Notes: generated by a model not told the origin, from the sequence alone. Counted from the stretch's first letter, positions 52,083-60,718 are shown. The stretch is 64,000 nucleotides of DNA from Paenibacillus_E violae (GCF_032461945.1 NZ_JAWCUD010000011.1:248001-312000); one strand, 5' to 3'. Program-made: numbers and translations.

Positions 52083-52170
52083 TTAAACCGTTCGTAACGA
52101 AGCTGCCTTTTCATGCCAGCAGCCTCGCAATAATCATTTGTTCAACTCTCGTTATCCGTTAGTTCAAAGC
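52083..52170 (-). repeat. attC-like repeat (copy f)
   Basis: CGTAACGAAGCTGCC at the left, a central GAAGCTGCC...GGCAGC-type stem (CCAGCAGCCTC), and TTGTTCAACTCTCG with CCGTTAGTTCAAAG at the right, 22 bases after the stop of the broken phosphotransferase gene. Confidence 0.65.
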
Positions 52171-52191
52171 TTTCCTTAGTAAACTTACAGT

Positions 52192-53166
52192 TTATCGTCG
52201 TTTATCATGATATAGCACTTGTATCTCCTCAATCCCCCGCCTTGTATAGTCAAGCAGCTTTGCCGTCTCGGCTTCGTCCGAGGTTTCCTCAGTCAGGCGT
52301 TGTATATTGAACCAGATATCCTCGATCCGTCGGCGTAATACGTAAAAATAAAGAAGTTCATGGTTGATACGATAACTACGCCTGGCTGCAGCGTACGCTT
52401 CCAGTAGAACGCTGCCATGAGGATGCCATGCATAGATGAAAAGGTCAGCTTCCACGGGTGCTAGGCGCAGATCTTACCAATCTGCTAGTACTAGGCGCTC
52501 GCCCTGTATCACGTTGTTACCGTGCGCGTCCCCATGACATAGTACAAGCGGAGAATATCCGAGCCGAACCGTGTCCCGTAGGCGCAAGGCATCGCGCATC
52601 GCCGTGTGGAGCAACCCATTGTACGGGGAAACAAGTTCAAAAAGTGCATCATTTTCTATGTTTGACTTACTTAAATATCGTGTAAGTTTTTCGCAGAAAA
52701 GTAGAGAGATGTCCTCCGCAAGCTCGTGTATCTCAGGGGGAGCACCTCCGCTGGCATCATGTAAAAGAGCCAGTATCTCAGCCAGTTCTATAATCTGATC
52801 TCGTGTCATGCCCTTTACACCCGGCGTCTCTCCGTGGACATATATAAAGAGCACATACACATCACTGTCCGTCTCTGCTTTGTATGCCCCGTCCCGTGCC
52901 GGAACCGGCGCTAGTACGCGTCCGCATAGGGACGATGATGCCGACAGCCAGTCCAGTACCGGCATATATTTGTCGATACGTTCGACAAGCGGGCGCGTTG
53001 TCGGCAAGAATTTTTCATACACCTTTAGGAAGTATTCGGTATCGTCCTCGCCTGCGACGCGATAAGCCGCTTTTGCGGAAAAGCCTCCGGGAACAGAAAA
53101 GATTGAACTCGAAACTATTCCAAATTCTGATTTTAATAAAGTTGATATTTCATCCATTCTTAGCAT
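52192..53166 (-). pseudogene. APH-type phosphotransferase with in-frame stop
   Basis: From the ATG at 53166 (AAGGAGT site) the frame encodes an aminoglycoside-phosphotransferase-fold protein: SVPGGFSAKAAYRV glycine loop near residue 25, LKVYEKFLP, and catalytic LCHGDAHGNNVIQG near residue 217. It is cut by TAA right after LVLADW, the start of the metal-binding DWD motif. The same frame continues uninterrupted with DLRLAPVEADLFIYAWHPHG to 52192. One base change (for example GAA to TAA) explains the break. Probably nonfunctional unless the stop is read through. Confidence 0.85.
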
Positions 53167-53239
53167 CACCACTCCTTGAATGAGTACCACAACACCTATT
53201 GTACTATGCTTCGGAATGGAGCAAATGGTACTTTATGGT

Positions 53240-53331
53240 TATAACTAACCTGCCCGATAGCTTAACACTACTGCCAATGGATGCCGTCAGCAGCGTCCTA
53301 GTTGTTTTATTAAACTTTTCTTCTCAGGAGT
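53240..53331 (-). repeat. attC-like repeat (copy g, degenerate)
   Basis: TAACCTGCCCGATAGCTTAA at the left is a good outer arm; the centre (CTACTGCC / CAGCAG) and the right arm are weak. It lies between the broken phosphotransferase gene and the next broken gene. Confidence 0.5.
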
Positions 53332-53964
53332 TCAATCATTAGTTCGACTATTTTTTGAAGCAAAGAAGTTATTCATCATTTCTTTTGCTTCATTTGGATT
53401 TCTTAGCTCTATGAGATTACCATCTTCATCAAATGAATAATGCCCCTTGAATGCTTCGGGCATTTCATTATACTGTTTCTCCTCTTGTTTCAAAACAAGA
53501 ATATCCGTATTTTTTTATTAAATACGGAAGTCCACAGGCAGAATGTATAAATTCATATTCTTGATAGTTGTAAGGTGTATTCTCAGGTCTTTTCATTAAC
53601 AGCTTTAAGAAGTGTTCCATGATCTTCTCAATTTCAGTTTCTGTTGCATAATTTGCTAAACCACGAATTGCTTTCAACTTCATATCTAAGTATCGTTCTT
53701 TTTTATATACATCTAAAAAAATTGCTTTAGGCCAATTTCATTATGCATTAAAATCCCGAGTATTATATTTCTTAAAGTAATGTCTTTTAGTTTAAAATAA
53801 ATATCTTTTAAAACTTGAACATCATTGGTTTTTATAAAATGATAATTCAAATCATTGATTGCTTCTCTAAATCGTAAATCTCTTTCGGAAAAAAAAGCTG
53901 TCTTCAAATATTGAATGGCAGTTTCATGACTGGTTGGTTTCATCAAGTGATCCTCCATTTTCAT
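53332..53964 (-). pseudogene. Hypothetical gene broken at two homopolymer tracts
   Basis: The pieces 53964-53713, about 53740-53468 and about 53525-53332 join into one protein of about 205 residues. The joins lie at a 7-base A run (53715-53721) and near a 7-base T run (53510-53516). The product is helix-rich: YLKTAFFSERDLRFREAIND, IEKIMEHFLKLLMKRPENTP, GHYSFDEDGNLIELRNPNEA. Family not recognised; helical repeats of this type occur in immunity-like proteins. Homopolymer errors in sequencing or phase variation are alternatives to decay. Confidence 0.65.
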
Positions 53965-53972
53965 TTCAGTGA

Positions 53973-54060
53973 AAAACTAACGCATCCGGAAACGGTAGCC
54001 GATCGACATGACCGGGTGCTGCGGTGTCTGTATTCAACTAACGTTTTCCGTTAGCGGAAT
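53973..54060 (-). repeat. attC-like repeat (copy h)
   Basis: AACTAACGCATCC at the left, ACGGTAGCC / GGGTGCTGCGG around the centre, and TATTCAACTAACG with TTCCGTTAGCGG at the right. Confidence 0.6.
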
Positions 54061-54256
54061 CCATCACATACTTCAAATTAATTTCCCCCTCATGATTCAA
54101 CTCCTTCATTGTAGACTCTGAGGTTACACAGAACCAGTTATAGTTACTGCCTATTATGATAATACATTTTATATATTGGAACTATAGCATCTTATGTCTT
54201 AGAATACAGGTAATGTTAGATCCATTATTGGCATCCATTCGATTGGAGGTAGAAGC

Positions 54257-55648
54257 ATGAAGGTTGCTGCTGATCAACGCTCGGTTCCTAATGAGGCCTA
54301 TCTCTCCATTGTACTTGTAGCCGGGATAGGTATGTTCCTTACGACTCTAGACTCAGGAGTGCTCAACGTTGCGATTTCTTCCCTTGTTCAAGAGTTTCAT
54401 TCGACTGTAACGACGGTAGCTTGGACCATCTCCCTTTATACGATTGTCATATGCGGCTGTATTGTCGTCTTCGGCAGGCTGGGCGACCGCTATGGACGTC
54501 TCACCATTTACTCCGTAGGATTGGCGTTATTTGCGCTTGCCTCCCTGCTTTGCGCTTTTTCGGAATCCGTGATACAGTTGATTGCATTTCGAATTTTACA
54601 AGGGATTGGGGCCGCCATGCTTCAGGCGACTTCAGCCGCCCTAATTACAACCCTAGTATCCCCAGCCAAAAAGAGCGAGGCACTTGGGGCTCTAGCCGCC
54701 TTCTTCGGTTTAGGGCATGTCCTCGGACCGGTGGCGAGTGGAATCATTTTATCCACGGTAGGCTGGGAATGGCTCTTTTTAATAAATATCCCTATTTGCC
54801 TCCTTTGCTTACTTGCCTGCCGATATGTCTTAAAAGGTAAAGAAGCCCCAATTAGCAAGCACCAGCCGTTAAATTTCTCAGGCAGTCTGTTGCTATCGGC
54901 CTCCGTATTTTTTCTTGTTTATGGATGCTCTCAGCTAGGAGCTCATCATTCCGGCACCTACGTATACATTCTGATTTTCGCAATCCTTATGCTCCTGTTT
55001 ATCCAAAGAGAAAAAAGGACTGCCAATCCCATTGTTGCCTTATCGTTATTTCGGAACGGTTTCTTCACAGTCTCTTTATATGCGATTTTTTCTTATGGGG
55101 GGGTTACACGTCTTTGTATGGTTGTCGTCCCCTATTATTTGGAGCAAGGACGCGGGTATGCCCCTTGGCAGCTCGGCTTGGTGAATTTGTTGCTGCCCTT
55201 GGGGCTTGTATTGACTTCCAATATAGCCGGCCGGCTGATGGGGAGCTGGGGCACTTTCCGATTAATGACAGTCGGACTTTGCTGTATGTTAGTTCCACTT
55301 CTGATTCTTGCTTTGCTGCCCCCGAACTGGCACCTATCCGTAGTTTGCTTCATGCTTTTTATTTATGGATCGGGCGCCGGGCTGTTCCAACCGTCCAACA
55401 TGGCGGCTATCATGCAAACTGTCGGCACCGCGCATCAAGCGACGATCGGTGCTGTACAAAGACTTGCACAAAACGTCGGAATTTCCTTGTTCACCGCCGT
55501 TACGGCCGGATTCCTTCAAGCCCCCGCTCATGATGTATGGATCGGCTCCCGCAACTCGTTCTGCTTGGCAGCGGCGGCTACTTTCTTAGGTATTGCGGGC
55601 TTTGTCGTGGTAAAACAATACGGAAAGTTAAAATCTTTTACGCGATAA
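54257..55648 (+). CDS. MFS transporter, DHA2 (14-helix) drug-export type
   Basis: A 463-residue membrane protein with about 14 hydrophobic segments. Family motifs: LDSGVLNVAISSL near residue 32 (motif D1), FGRLGDRYGRLTIY near residue 72 (motif A), RILQGIGAAMLQATSAALIT near residue 112 (motif B), and GPVASGIILSTVGWEWLFLI (motif C, antiporter). It is a likely proton-coupled exporter of EmrB/QacA type; substrate unknown. The ATG follows TTGGAGGTAG. It runs opposite to the cassette genes around it and is followed by its own terminator. Confidence 0.93.
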   Translation: MKVAADQRSVPNEAYLSIVLVAGIGMFLTTLDSGVLNVAISSLVQEFHSTVTTVAWTISLYTIVICGCIVVFGRLGDRYGRLTIYSVGLALFALASLLCAFSESVIQLIAFRILQGIGAAMLQATSAALITTLVSPAKKSEALGALAAFFGLGHVLGPVASGIILSTVGWEWLFLINIPICLLCLLACRYVLKGKEAPISKHQPLNFSGSLLLSASVFFLVYGCSQLGAHHSGTYVYILIFAILMLLFIQREKRTANPIVALSLFRNGFFTVSLYAIFSYGGVTRLCMVVVPYYLEQGRGYAPWQLGLVNLLLPLGLVLTSNIAGRLMGSWGTFRLMTVGLCCMLVPLLILALLPPNWHLSVVCFMLFIYGSGAGLFQPSNMAAIMQTVGTAHQATIGAVQRLAQNVGISLFTAVTAGFLQAPAHDVWIGSRNSFCLAAAATFLGIAGFVVVKQYGKLKSFTR

Positions 55649-55661
55649 AATAATCTATTAC

Positions 55662-55678
55662 GCACTCTTGAGGAGTGC
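55662..55678 (+). terminator. Terminator after the MFS gene
   Basis: GCACTC-TTGAG-GAGTGC with a following TTTCTATTTGTTT tract, 14 bases after the stop. Confidence 0.75.
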
Positions 55679-55778
55679 TTTCTATTTGTTTACTGCAAAC
55701 ATATGAAAACACCTCTCATCTACTGATCTTTTAATTTCCAGTATTGACAGGTGATTTAATTGCTAACAGCGAGGAAGC

Positions 55779-55931
55779 AAACTTCCCGAACTGGAGCTTG
55801 CGATTGACGGACTCATTACGCCCGAACAGGCTGAAAAAATCAAGGTCATCAAGCAACATTACAAAGACCTCGAATCCCGTAAAGCGGATTTGGAAGCCAA
55901 CATCAAAGAACACTATCTCGTACACTGTTAA
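55779..55931 (+). pseudogene. Orphan 3' gene fragment, possibly transposase
   Basis: A frame without start encodes KLPELELAIDGLITPEQAEK, then a coiled basic-acidic helix (KIKVIKQHYKDLESRKADLE) and stops at 55931. The helix resembles a stretch of IS110-type transposases, but I cannot confirm this. It is a truncated remnant. Confidence 0.35.
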
Positions 55932-56000
55932 AGTCCCCCTACATCCTAGAAAACCTTATTCTAATATACTTTAGGTACCAACGGAGTTCTATATTTAACT

Positions 56001-56150
56001 CAAATATTCTGCCCGTTACTTGAATGGCCATGTGAATAAATTAGTACAAATCCAACCTTTTATATCACCACGATTATGCGCATATATTTGTGTCGCAAAA
56101 CGATTATGCACCTAAGTTTGTGTCGCCAGACATTAAACTAACGTACCAAG
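56001..56150 (-). repeat. attC-like repeat (copy i) with inserted repeats
   Basis: The outer arm TTCTGCCCGTTACTTGAAT (56006-56024) and the gene-side arm ATTAAACTAACGTACC (about 56132-56148, containing the stop of the hydrolase gene) enclose a tandem repeat (56070-56129) in place of the usual stem. Confidence 0.55.
56070..56129. repeat. Two 30-bp tandem repeats, possible IS21-type end
   Basis: ACGATTATGCGCATATATTT-GTGTCGCAAA is followed by ACGATTATGCACCTAAGTTT-GTGTCGCCAG, an exact 30-base period with 25 of 30 positions equal. Such tandem transposase-binding repeats are found at ends of IS21-like elements. Confidence 0.5.
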
Positions 56151-56936
56151 GGTTGAAAGAGGTTCAAGAAAATTCAATACCTCTTGGAAAAAATGTTCTT
56201 CCTCCTCAATACTTGGAGCGTGTCCAGAATGCATGAACTCTACGTAACTGGAATCCGGAATCAGGGAAGCTGTCTCTTTTCCTCTTTCGGGCGGATTCAA
56301 GCCGTCATAGGTGCCGCTAATGACTAGTGTGCATGCGGTAATTTGATTCAATTGATTCCGAAAATCAAAGCCTTCTAAAGCCTTATTCGACGCTTCTTGC
56401 TCTTGAGGCGAAGTCAGCTTGGACTGTTGAATGGAAGCATCGCCAAACACTTTCTGCATTTCCGTGAAATTATGATAAATATACTTGGAAACATGGTTGT
56501 ATTTTTGTTCTGCTGAGAGTCCCTCTAACTCCGCCTCATGTCTCCCTAACAGCTCCTGCATGGAAGAGGTCGCACCGTGACTTTTCGGCACGACGAGAAT
56601 CAGCCTCTTGATTCGGTCATGTACGGCAATCGCTACCCCCTGTGCAATATAGCTTCCCATAGAGATCCCCATGAGATCTGTAGTTTCAATCCCAAGATGA
56701 TCCAACAGATGGATTACATCTTGTACATGTTCTTCCAGCGTATAGTTGGAAGGCCGGTCTGATTTGCCATGTCCGCGTGCATCCAAAGCAATGACACGGA
56801 AATGTGCTTTCAACCGGCTAATTTCATGCTTCACCGATACGCTGCTGCCATGAAGTCCATGAAGCAAAACAAAAGGTGAGCCTGTTCCTTCTTCCACATA
56901 ATAAAGCTGTGCGCCATTAGAATGAAAAGTCGGCAT
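56133..56936 (-). CDS. Alpha/beta hydrolase
   Basis: A 267-residue alpha/beta-hydrolase-fold enzyme: oxyanion HG in FVLLHGLHGSS near residue 27, nucleophile elbow GISMGSYIAQG near residue 93, catalytic Asp region SGTYDGLNPPERG near residue 209, and His in FMHSGHAPSIEEEEHF near residue 240. It is close to 3-oxoadipate-enol-lactonase-like and esterase relatives; substrate unknown. Its stop codon lies inside the gene-side arm of an attC-like palindrome, as for several other genes of this array. Confidence 0.88.
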   Translation of the reverse strand: MPTFHSNGAQLYYVEEGTGSPFVLLHGLHGSSVSVKHEISRLKAHFRVIALDARGHGKSDRPSNYTLEEHVQDVIHLLDHLGIETTDLMGISMGSYIAQGVAIAVHDRIKRLILVVPKSHGATSSMQELLGRHEAELEGLSAEQKYNHVSKYIYHNFTEMQKVFGDASIQQSKLTSPQEQEASNKALEGFDFRNQLNQITACTLVISGTYDGLNPPERGKETASLIPDSSYVEFMHSGHAPSIEEEEHFFQEVLNFLEPLSTLGTLV

Positions 56937-57027
56937 TTTTTTGAACCTCCCCTAAATGGTAATATTTTCTTGTTTCTCATTTTAAGCCCCAAGCTGTATC
57001 AAACATTATATTTTTGTGAAGAAGTAA

Positions 57028-57083
57028 AAGGAACGGCAGCTCACTCATCGTTTGGATTCAACTAACGTTCTGCGTTAGTTCAG
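57028..57083 (-). repeat. attC-like repeat (copy j, half)
   Basis: GGCAGCTCACTCATCG and then TTCAACTAACGTTCTGCG-TTAGTTCA. The arm supplies the TGA stop of the gene at 57080. The outer arm is missing. Confidence 0.6.
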
Positions 57084-57373
57084 TCACTTTCATGTTCACC
57101 CTTAAAATGAAAGTGCTCGTGGTAAATACCATCCATTCCTACCAACTTACCGGTTTTCTTATGAAAATACGCAAAATTGAAGTTTAAAGGCAGCTTGAGC
57201 AAATCATAATTAACGTCTTTTGGTAACCCTTGAATTACTTCGACTGCCTTATCGCGAGTCGCGTATAAACCGATGGGAAAGAAGTTTGGAAAACGCTTAG
57301 TATCTTCAGAAACAAAAATTCCCCACACAACAACTTTATCCAAGGCCTCACTCGTTCTTTCAAATTCCTCCAC
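57080..57373 (-). CDS. Hypothetical protein, possibly 5'-truncated
   Basis: A 97-codon frame from a GTG without a clear ribosome binding site. The reading frame extends further upstream with coding-like sequence (SHYYVNEQINAILCDKVEEF) but has no start codon before it enters the attC-like junction. The product has VVVWGIFVSEDTKRFPNFFP and LGMD-type C-terminal residues, with a His-rich tail (YHEHFHFKGEHESD). No family recognised. The true start may have been lost at the cassette junction. Confidence 0.55.
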   Translation of the reverse strand: MEEFERTSEALDKVVVWGIFVSEDTKRFPNFFPIGLYATRDKAVEVIQGLPKDVNYDLLKLPLNFNFAYFHKKTGKLVGMDGIYHEHFHFKGEHESD

Positions 57374-57419
57374 TTTATCACATAAAATTGCATTAATCTG
57401 TTCGTTAACGTAATAATGG

Positions 57420-57487
57420 CTTCTCCGCAGCAGCCGTTCAAGTATCGAGTCCCTTTAGTTGAAGGCAAATTGGTTATTCATTAGTCA
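57420..57487 (-). repeat. attC-like repeat (copy k, degenerate)
   Basis: CTCCGCAGCAGCCG at the left and CCCTTTAGTTGAAGG in the middle; arms are rearranged compared with the others. It lies between the GNAT gene and the gene at 57080. Confidence 0.4.
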
Positions 57488-57928
57488 GTCAAGATTAATA
57501 ACTTTATCAAAGCAGTATGAATCTTTGTCATAGCCATTATGCTCATAGAACGCATGGGCCTTGGTGCGCTTCATCCCGGTACATAGAATAATGCTGGCTA
57601 TTCTTCTGTCTTTCGCATAGTTTTCTGTGAATCGTAGCAGTTCAGTGCCTACCCCATGACGCTGATAATCACTATGAACAGCAAGACCGGTTATATGCAG
57701 ATAACCATTCTCAGACCCTACAGCTAATGCATGAACGATAGATATGAAGCCAACAATATGATTTTCAATTAAGGCTACAAATGTTTTGTAATTGCTGGCT
57801 TTGCTCATCTGTTCCATCGTAACGCGAAAGTTCCCAATCGTAACAGTACGAACGCCAAGTACATCGTTCCATAAGAAAACAACTTTAGAAAAATCGTTTG
57901 TTTCAATTTCTCGTATCTTTATTTCCAT
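57485..57928 (-). CDS. GNAT-family N-acetyltransferase
   Basis: A 147-residue acetyl-CoA-dependent acetyltransferase. The core reads FVALIENHIVGFISIVHALA, then LHITGLAVHSDYQRHGVGTE (motif A with the Q-R-H-G-V-G pyrophosphate loop near residue 95), and ends with the typical AHAFYEHNGYDKDSYCFDKV. The ATG at 57928 follows AAGGGGGGC. Substrate unknown. It stands alone between two attC-like palindromes. Confidence 0.9.
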   Translation of the reverse strand: MEIKIREIETNDFSKVVFLWNDVLGVRTVTIGNFRVTMEQMSKASNYKTFVALIENHIVGFISIVHALAVGSENGYLHITGLAVHSDYQRHGVGTELLRFTENYAKDRRIASIILCTGMKRTKAHAFYEHNGYDKDSYCFDKVINLD

Positions 57929-57983
57929 GCAATGCCCCCCTTAAAATGAAGTATTCATGAGCAATGGATTCGACAACTGATGA

Positions 57984-58074
57984 AGCAATCCTCCCGTTAG
58001 TTAAGCAGATCGGGCAGAAACGAAAACAAGCGATGGATTGGTTCCACCGCCGCGCTATAGTTCCGTTAGCTTAA
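57984..58074 (-). repeat. attC-like repeat (copy l)
   Basis: ATCCTCCCGTTAGTTAAGCA at the left and CTATAGTTCCGTTAGCTTAA at the right, with a less regular centre. The right arm contains the stop codon of the gene at 58066. Confidence 0.6.
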
Positions 58075-58629
58075 AGAATCATTGGTAAATCGTTGGATCC
58101 GATCAAAACATTTTGCTTTTAGAATATGACAATTAACTGTTGTAATTTTACTTAATAGTTCCTTTGTTTTTGCTTTTAGTTCTGTTTCAAAGTCATTCCA
58201 TCGTAACATCTCATTGATAATTCCCTCTTTCTTGGCATTACCTAATAATTCGATATTGGTTTGAAGAGGGCTGTCGCTGTCCACTGAGTTATCATTGTTC
58301 AGCTTACTAACGAGTAGTTCATTTTCATTTCTAATGAACTCAAGCCATGTCCAAGGATTTTCAATATACTTTAGTGCAACATAGTTGTTCATTTGAAGCT
58401 CTGAATAGGCGTCGATAAGAAATTCAAAATGTGTGAGTATTAATTCAGAATAGATACGTTTCGTCTCCAACCTCATCTCAGGAGACGGGTATGGCAAGTA
58501 CTCAATTCCATTAATGATCAAAGTAAAACAACCATAAATTTGATTGTACTCATCTATAAAAGTATGAATATCCATTCCTTGAATTTCAGCAATATCATCT
58601 TCGAAGATTTCATATTTAATCTCAAACAC
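58066..58629 (-). CDS. Hypothetical 187-residue protein
   Basis: A soluble acidic protein starting at a GTG eight bases after CCGGAGGA. Features: YGCFTLIINGIEYLPYPSPE near residue 32, then helices (ELILTHFEFLIDAYSELQMN, NYVALKYIENPWTWLEFIRN). Composition resembles stand-alone immunity proteins of polymorphic toxin systems, but I recognise no family. Its TAA lies within an attC-like arm. Low GC compared with the chromosomal operons. Confidence 0.75.
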   Translation of the reverse strand: MFEIKYEIFEDDIAEIQGMDIHTFIDEYNQIYGCFTLIINGIEYLPYPSPEMRLETKRIYSELILTHFEFLIDAYSELQMNNYVALKYIENPWTWLEFIRNENELLVSKLNNDNSVDSDSPLQTNIELLGNAKKEGIINEMLRWNDFETELKAKTKELLSKITTVNCHILKAKCFDRIQRFTNDSLS

Positions 58630-58700
58630 TCAGAATTCCTCCGGACATTAATGATTATCGCCATAGCTGGCTTAAGGGTACTTATATGTTAACACATATT

Positions 58701-58783
58701 GGAAGTATCCTGCCCGTTAGTTGAGTAAAGGGCTGCACGTGGCAGCCCATTGATATTGGGCCATAGTTCTTTCGTTAACTTCA
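58701..58783 (-). repeat. attC-like repeat (copy m)
   Basis: ATCCTGCCCGTTAGTTGAGT at the left, stem GGGCTGC-ACGT-GGCAGCCC (7 bp), and CCATAGTTCTTTCGTTAAC at the right. Confidence 0.65.
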
Positions 58784-58960
58784 CATTCCAAGGCAGGGGG
58801 AACTTCAGAACCACAAGAAAATGAAGATAATGACCAAAAAAGCATGGGTTATCCCGTGCTTTATTAAGATAGGTTCCCATATATAATGATCCAAATGATT
58901 GACGCACATAAATCCTAGTTCTATCCAATATCGCTATCATTTGTTAAGAGACGGGGATCA

Positions 58961-59788
58961 TCAATGAGATATGTCAGCTTTAAATTCCCGTAAAAGTACG
59001 GTTTTAGGACCACGGTTACCCTTTGTAATTACTGGGGTAGTGGATCCACTATCAGTTTTGGTTTGGATGAAATCGCCAGTCAGCAAGTTATAGTCATCTT
59101 CATCGGTAGCTGCTGTAGCTCCATCGTAAGATGTTTTTGTAAGTCCAATTAGATACCAATCATTATTTTGGAACCGAAAACGGTATTTGTCAGACCACTT
59201 CCAACGACTACCTCCAAAGTCACTAAGCACTATTGAGCCTCGATCGATGATTATATCGTCAAATGGATCACCGAATGTGCCACCCTCTTTGCCTCGAAGG
59301 ACAACATGATCTGCAAGGATTGATAAAGTATAATTCCCATTACCAGTACCGAATGCAATCATTAACGACCTAGGCGAATCAACATCGGTAGTTTCTGTTT
59401 TTTCGATAACAGCAGCAATGTCAGGGATGCCGTCTTTATTTAGATCACCTTCGGCTATTGCTGGTTTATCTTTTGACTTCTCTAGATAGTACCAACCAGT
59501 TGGAATTAATGACTTTAAGTCCTTTGTTAGTTTCTCTGGTGTCGGTGAGCTTGACGGTGTAATTGAGAATGTAGGCTGAGGAGTTGGCAGCTCACCAGTT
59601 TTATTGGGAACTGCAGGTTCTTTTGTTGCTGGGTTAGGAACACTATTTGGAAAGCTTGTTTCTGAAATTACGTTACTATTCTCGTTACGACTATTGTTAA
59701 GGTTTAAAGGCCCGGTATTATCCTTTTTACAACTAGCTAGTATAACCGCTATTCCAACAATACACATGAAGATTATCGTTTTTTTCAA
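58961..59788 (-). CDS. Lipoprotein with FG-GAP-like region
   Basis: About 275 residues from a TTG at 59788, just after a GGGGGC site; an upstream ATG at 59839 is also in frame. The lipoprotein signal has lipobox LASC. Next come an Asn/Ser/Pro/Thr-rich linker and a globular part with AEGDLNKDGIPDIAAVIEKT (a D-x-N-x-D-G-x-x-D calcium/FG-GAP-like motif) and SDFGGSRWKWSDKYRFRFQN. It is probably surface-anchored. No enzymatic motif. An attC-like outer arm lies 70 bases upstream. Confidence 0.8.
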   Translation of the reverse strand: MKKTIIFMCIVGIAVILASCKKDNTGPLNLNNSRNENSNVISETSFPNSVPNPATKEPAVPNKTGELPTPQPTFSITPSSSPTPEKLTKDLKSLIPTGWYYLEKSKDKPAIAEGDLNKDGIPDIAAVIEKTETTDVDSPRSLMIAFGTGNGNYTLSILADHVVLRGKEGGTFGDPFDDIIIDRGSIVLSDFGGSRWKWSDKYRFRFQNNDWYLIGLTKTSYDGATAATDEDDYNLLTGDFIQTKTDSGSTTPVITKGNRGPKTVLLREFKADISH

Positions 59789-59862
59789 AATGTAGCCCCC
59801 AAAAACTATGTTATTTTTTTCAATTATAACTTTTTTCATAAAAATACTAAATATGTTCTACT

Positions 59863-59910
59863 ACCCTTTAGCTTAATGCCCGCGGCCAGCTTACAACTCT
59901 ATTTTAACGG
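59863..59910 (-). repeat. Outer half of an interrupted attC-like repeat (copy n)
   Basis: CTACCCTTTAGCTTAATGCC starts like the outer arm of the other copies, followed by GCGGC. The matching gene-side half appears only at 60205-60290, after about 290 bases of a different repeat array. The copy was probably split by an insertion. Confidence 0.5.
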
Positions 59911-59930
59911 GACACAAGATATAGTACTGG

Positions 59931-60147
59931 CGGCAAGGAAATACTTCAATTTCAGAACTTACGGCAAAAATATGCTTCAAAAATGAACTAGTTTAAACGA
60001 AAAAAGCCTAAAATCGTCTGATTTTAGGCAATTAAATGATTCAAATTGTGGCAAAGAAATAGTTCAAGTTTCATTGAGTGAGGCTTGAATCATTACTTTG
60101 CCGGCAAGGAAATGCTTCAATGGACCGACGGCAATGAATTGCTTCAA
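59931..60147. repeat. Cluster of 18-bp iteron-like repeats
   Basis: Seven variants of CGGCAAGGAAATGCTTCAA: direct copies near 59931, 59961, 60027, 60050, 60102 and 60129, and one inverted at 60085-60103. A perfect hairpin GCCTAAAATC / GATTTTAGGC lies inside (60006-60029). Spacing is irregular, unlike a CRISPR array. It resembles multiple transposase-binding sites at the ends of an IS whose middle is deleted. Confidence 0.65.
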
Positions 60148-60204
60148 ATCTCACTGATGGTTTTACAATATATTATTAGCCCATTAAATGGTATCTATAC
60201 CTGA

Positions 60205-60290
60205 AAATCAATTGTAACGGCTCGCGGATCACGGGGGCCTCAGCCGCAGATTCCGTGTTGTTCATTGAACTAACGTTCCCCGTTAGTTCA
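60205..60290 (-). repeat. Inner half of the interrupted attC-like repeat (copy o)
   Basis: GGCTCGCGGATCACGGGGGC, with CCTCAGCCGC forming part of the stem, and CATTGAACTAACGTTCCCCG-TTAGTTCAAA at the right. The right arm contains the TAA stop of the gene at 60283. Confidence 0.6.
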
Positions 60291-60690
60291 AACCACTCTT
60301 CCTCGTGGGACGCATTCTTGTTCTTGTGATCATTGCCAATAATAGCAGCAAAATAATTATTAAAAATGAGTTAAAGCCATAATATAAGTAAGTAAATTTC
60401 ATTCTCTTAAGCCATTCACTCACCAAATAACCGGACATGGAAATTTTTTCTACATGAGACTCTAGTTGTGGGTATGAACTAATCTCTGAATTCGATAATA
60501 ACGGAAACTCCATAGCTGATCCACTTGCAAGAGGTGCGTAAAATTCAACCCAAACTATATTGGTCCAACGATCTGTTTTGTATCTCATGTCACCTTCAAT
60601 ATTGTTATAATTCCATCGAAAACTCGCAAGCACATTTAGCAAAACAATAATAGTAGTAAGCGTAAACAACATTAACTTTCTTTTTTCCAA
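60283..60690 (-). CDS. Hypothetical two-helix membrane protein
   Basis: A 135-residue protein with an N-terminal transmembrane helix (residues 7-24, LMLFTLTTIIVLLNVLA). An external segment of about 75 residues and a second helix (about 107-122, FLIIILLLLLAMI) follow, ending in an Arg-rich cytoplasmic tail. The ATG follows GGAGGAG. Its last codons and stop are supplied by the attC-like arm. No family recognised. Confidence 0.7.
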   Translation of the reverse strand: MEKRKLMLFTLTTIIVLLNVLASFRWNYNNIEGDMRYKTDRWTNIVWVEFYAPLASGSAMEFPLLSNSEISSYPQLESHVEKISMSGYLVSEWLKRMKFTYLYYGFNSFLIIILLLLLAMITRTRMRPTRKSGLN

Positions 60691-60718
60691 AATTCTCCTC
60701 CTACCTCGCTCAGGTCAG

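Noticed and set aside
54925..55533. 202-codon plus-strand frame
   Set aside because: Second-frame shadow within the MFS transporter gene; composition rich in Cys, Ser and Arg and not family-like.
58689..58940. 83-codon minus-strand open frame
   Set aside because: Its last third is the translation of an attC-like palindrome, there is no clear ribosome binding site, and no family resemblance.
59931..60147. CRISPR array
   Set aside because: Repeats are 18 bp, differ in sequence, have irregular spacing and one is inverted; no cas genes are near.
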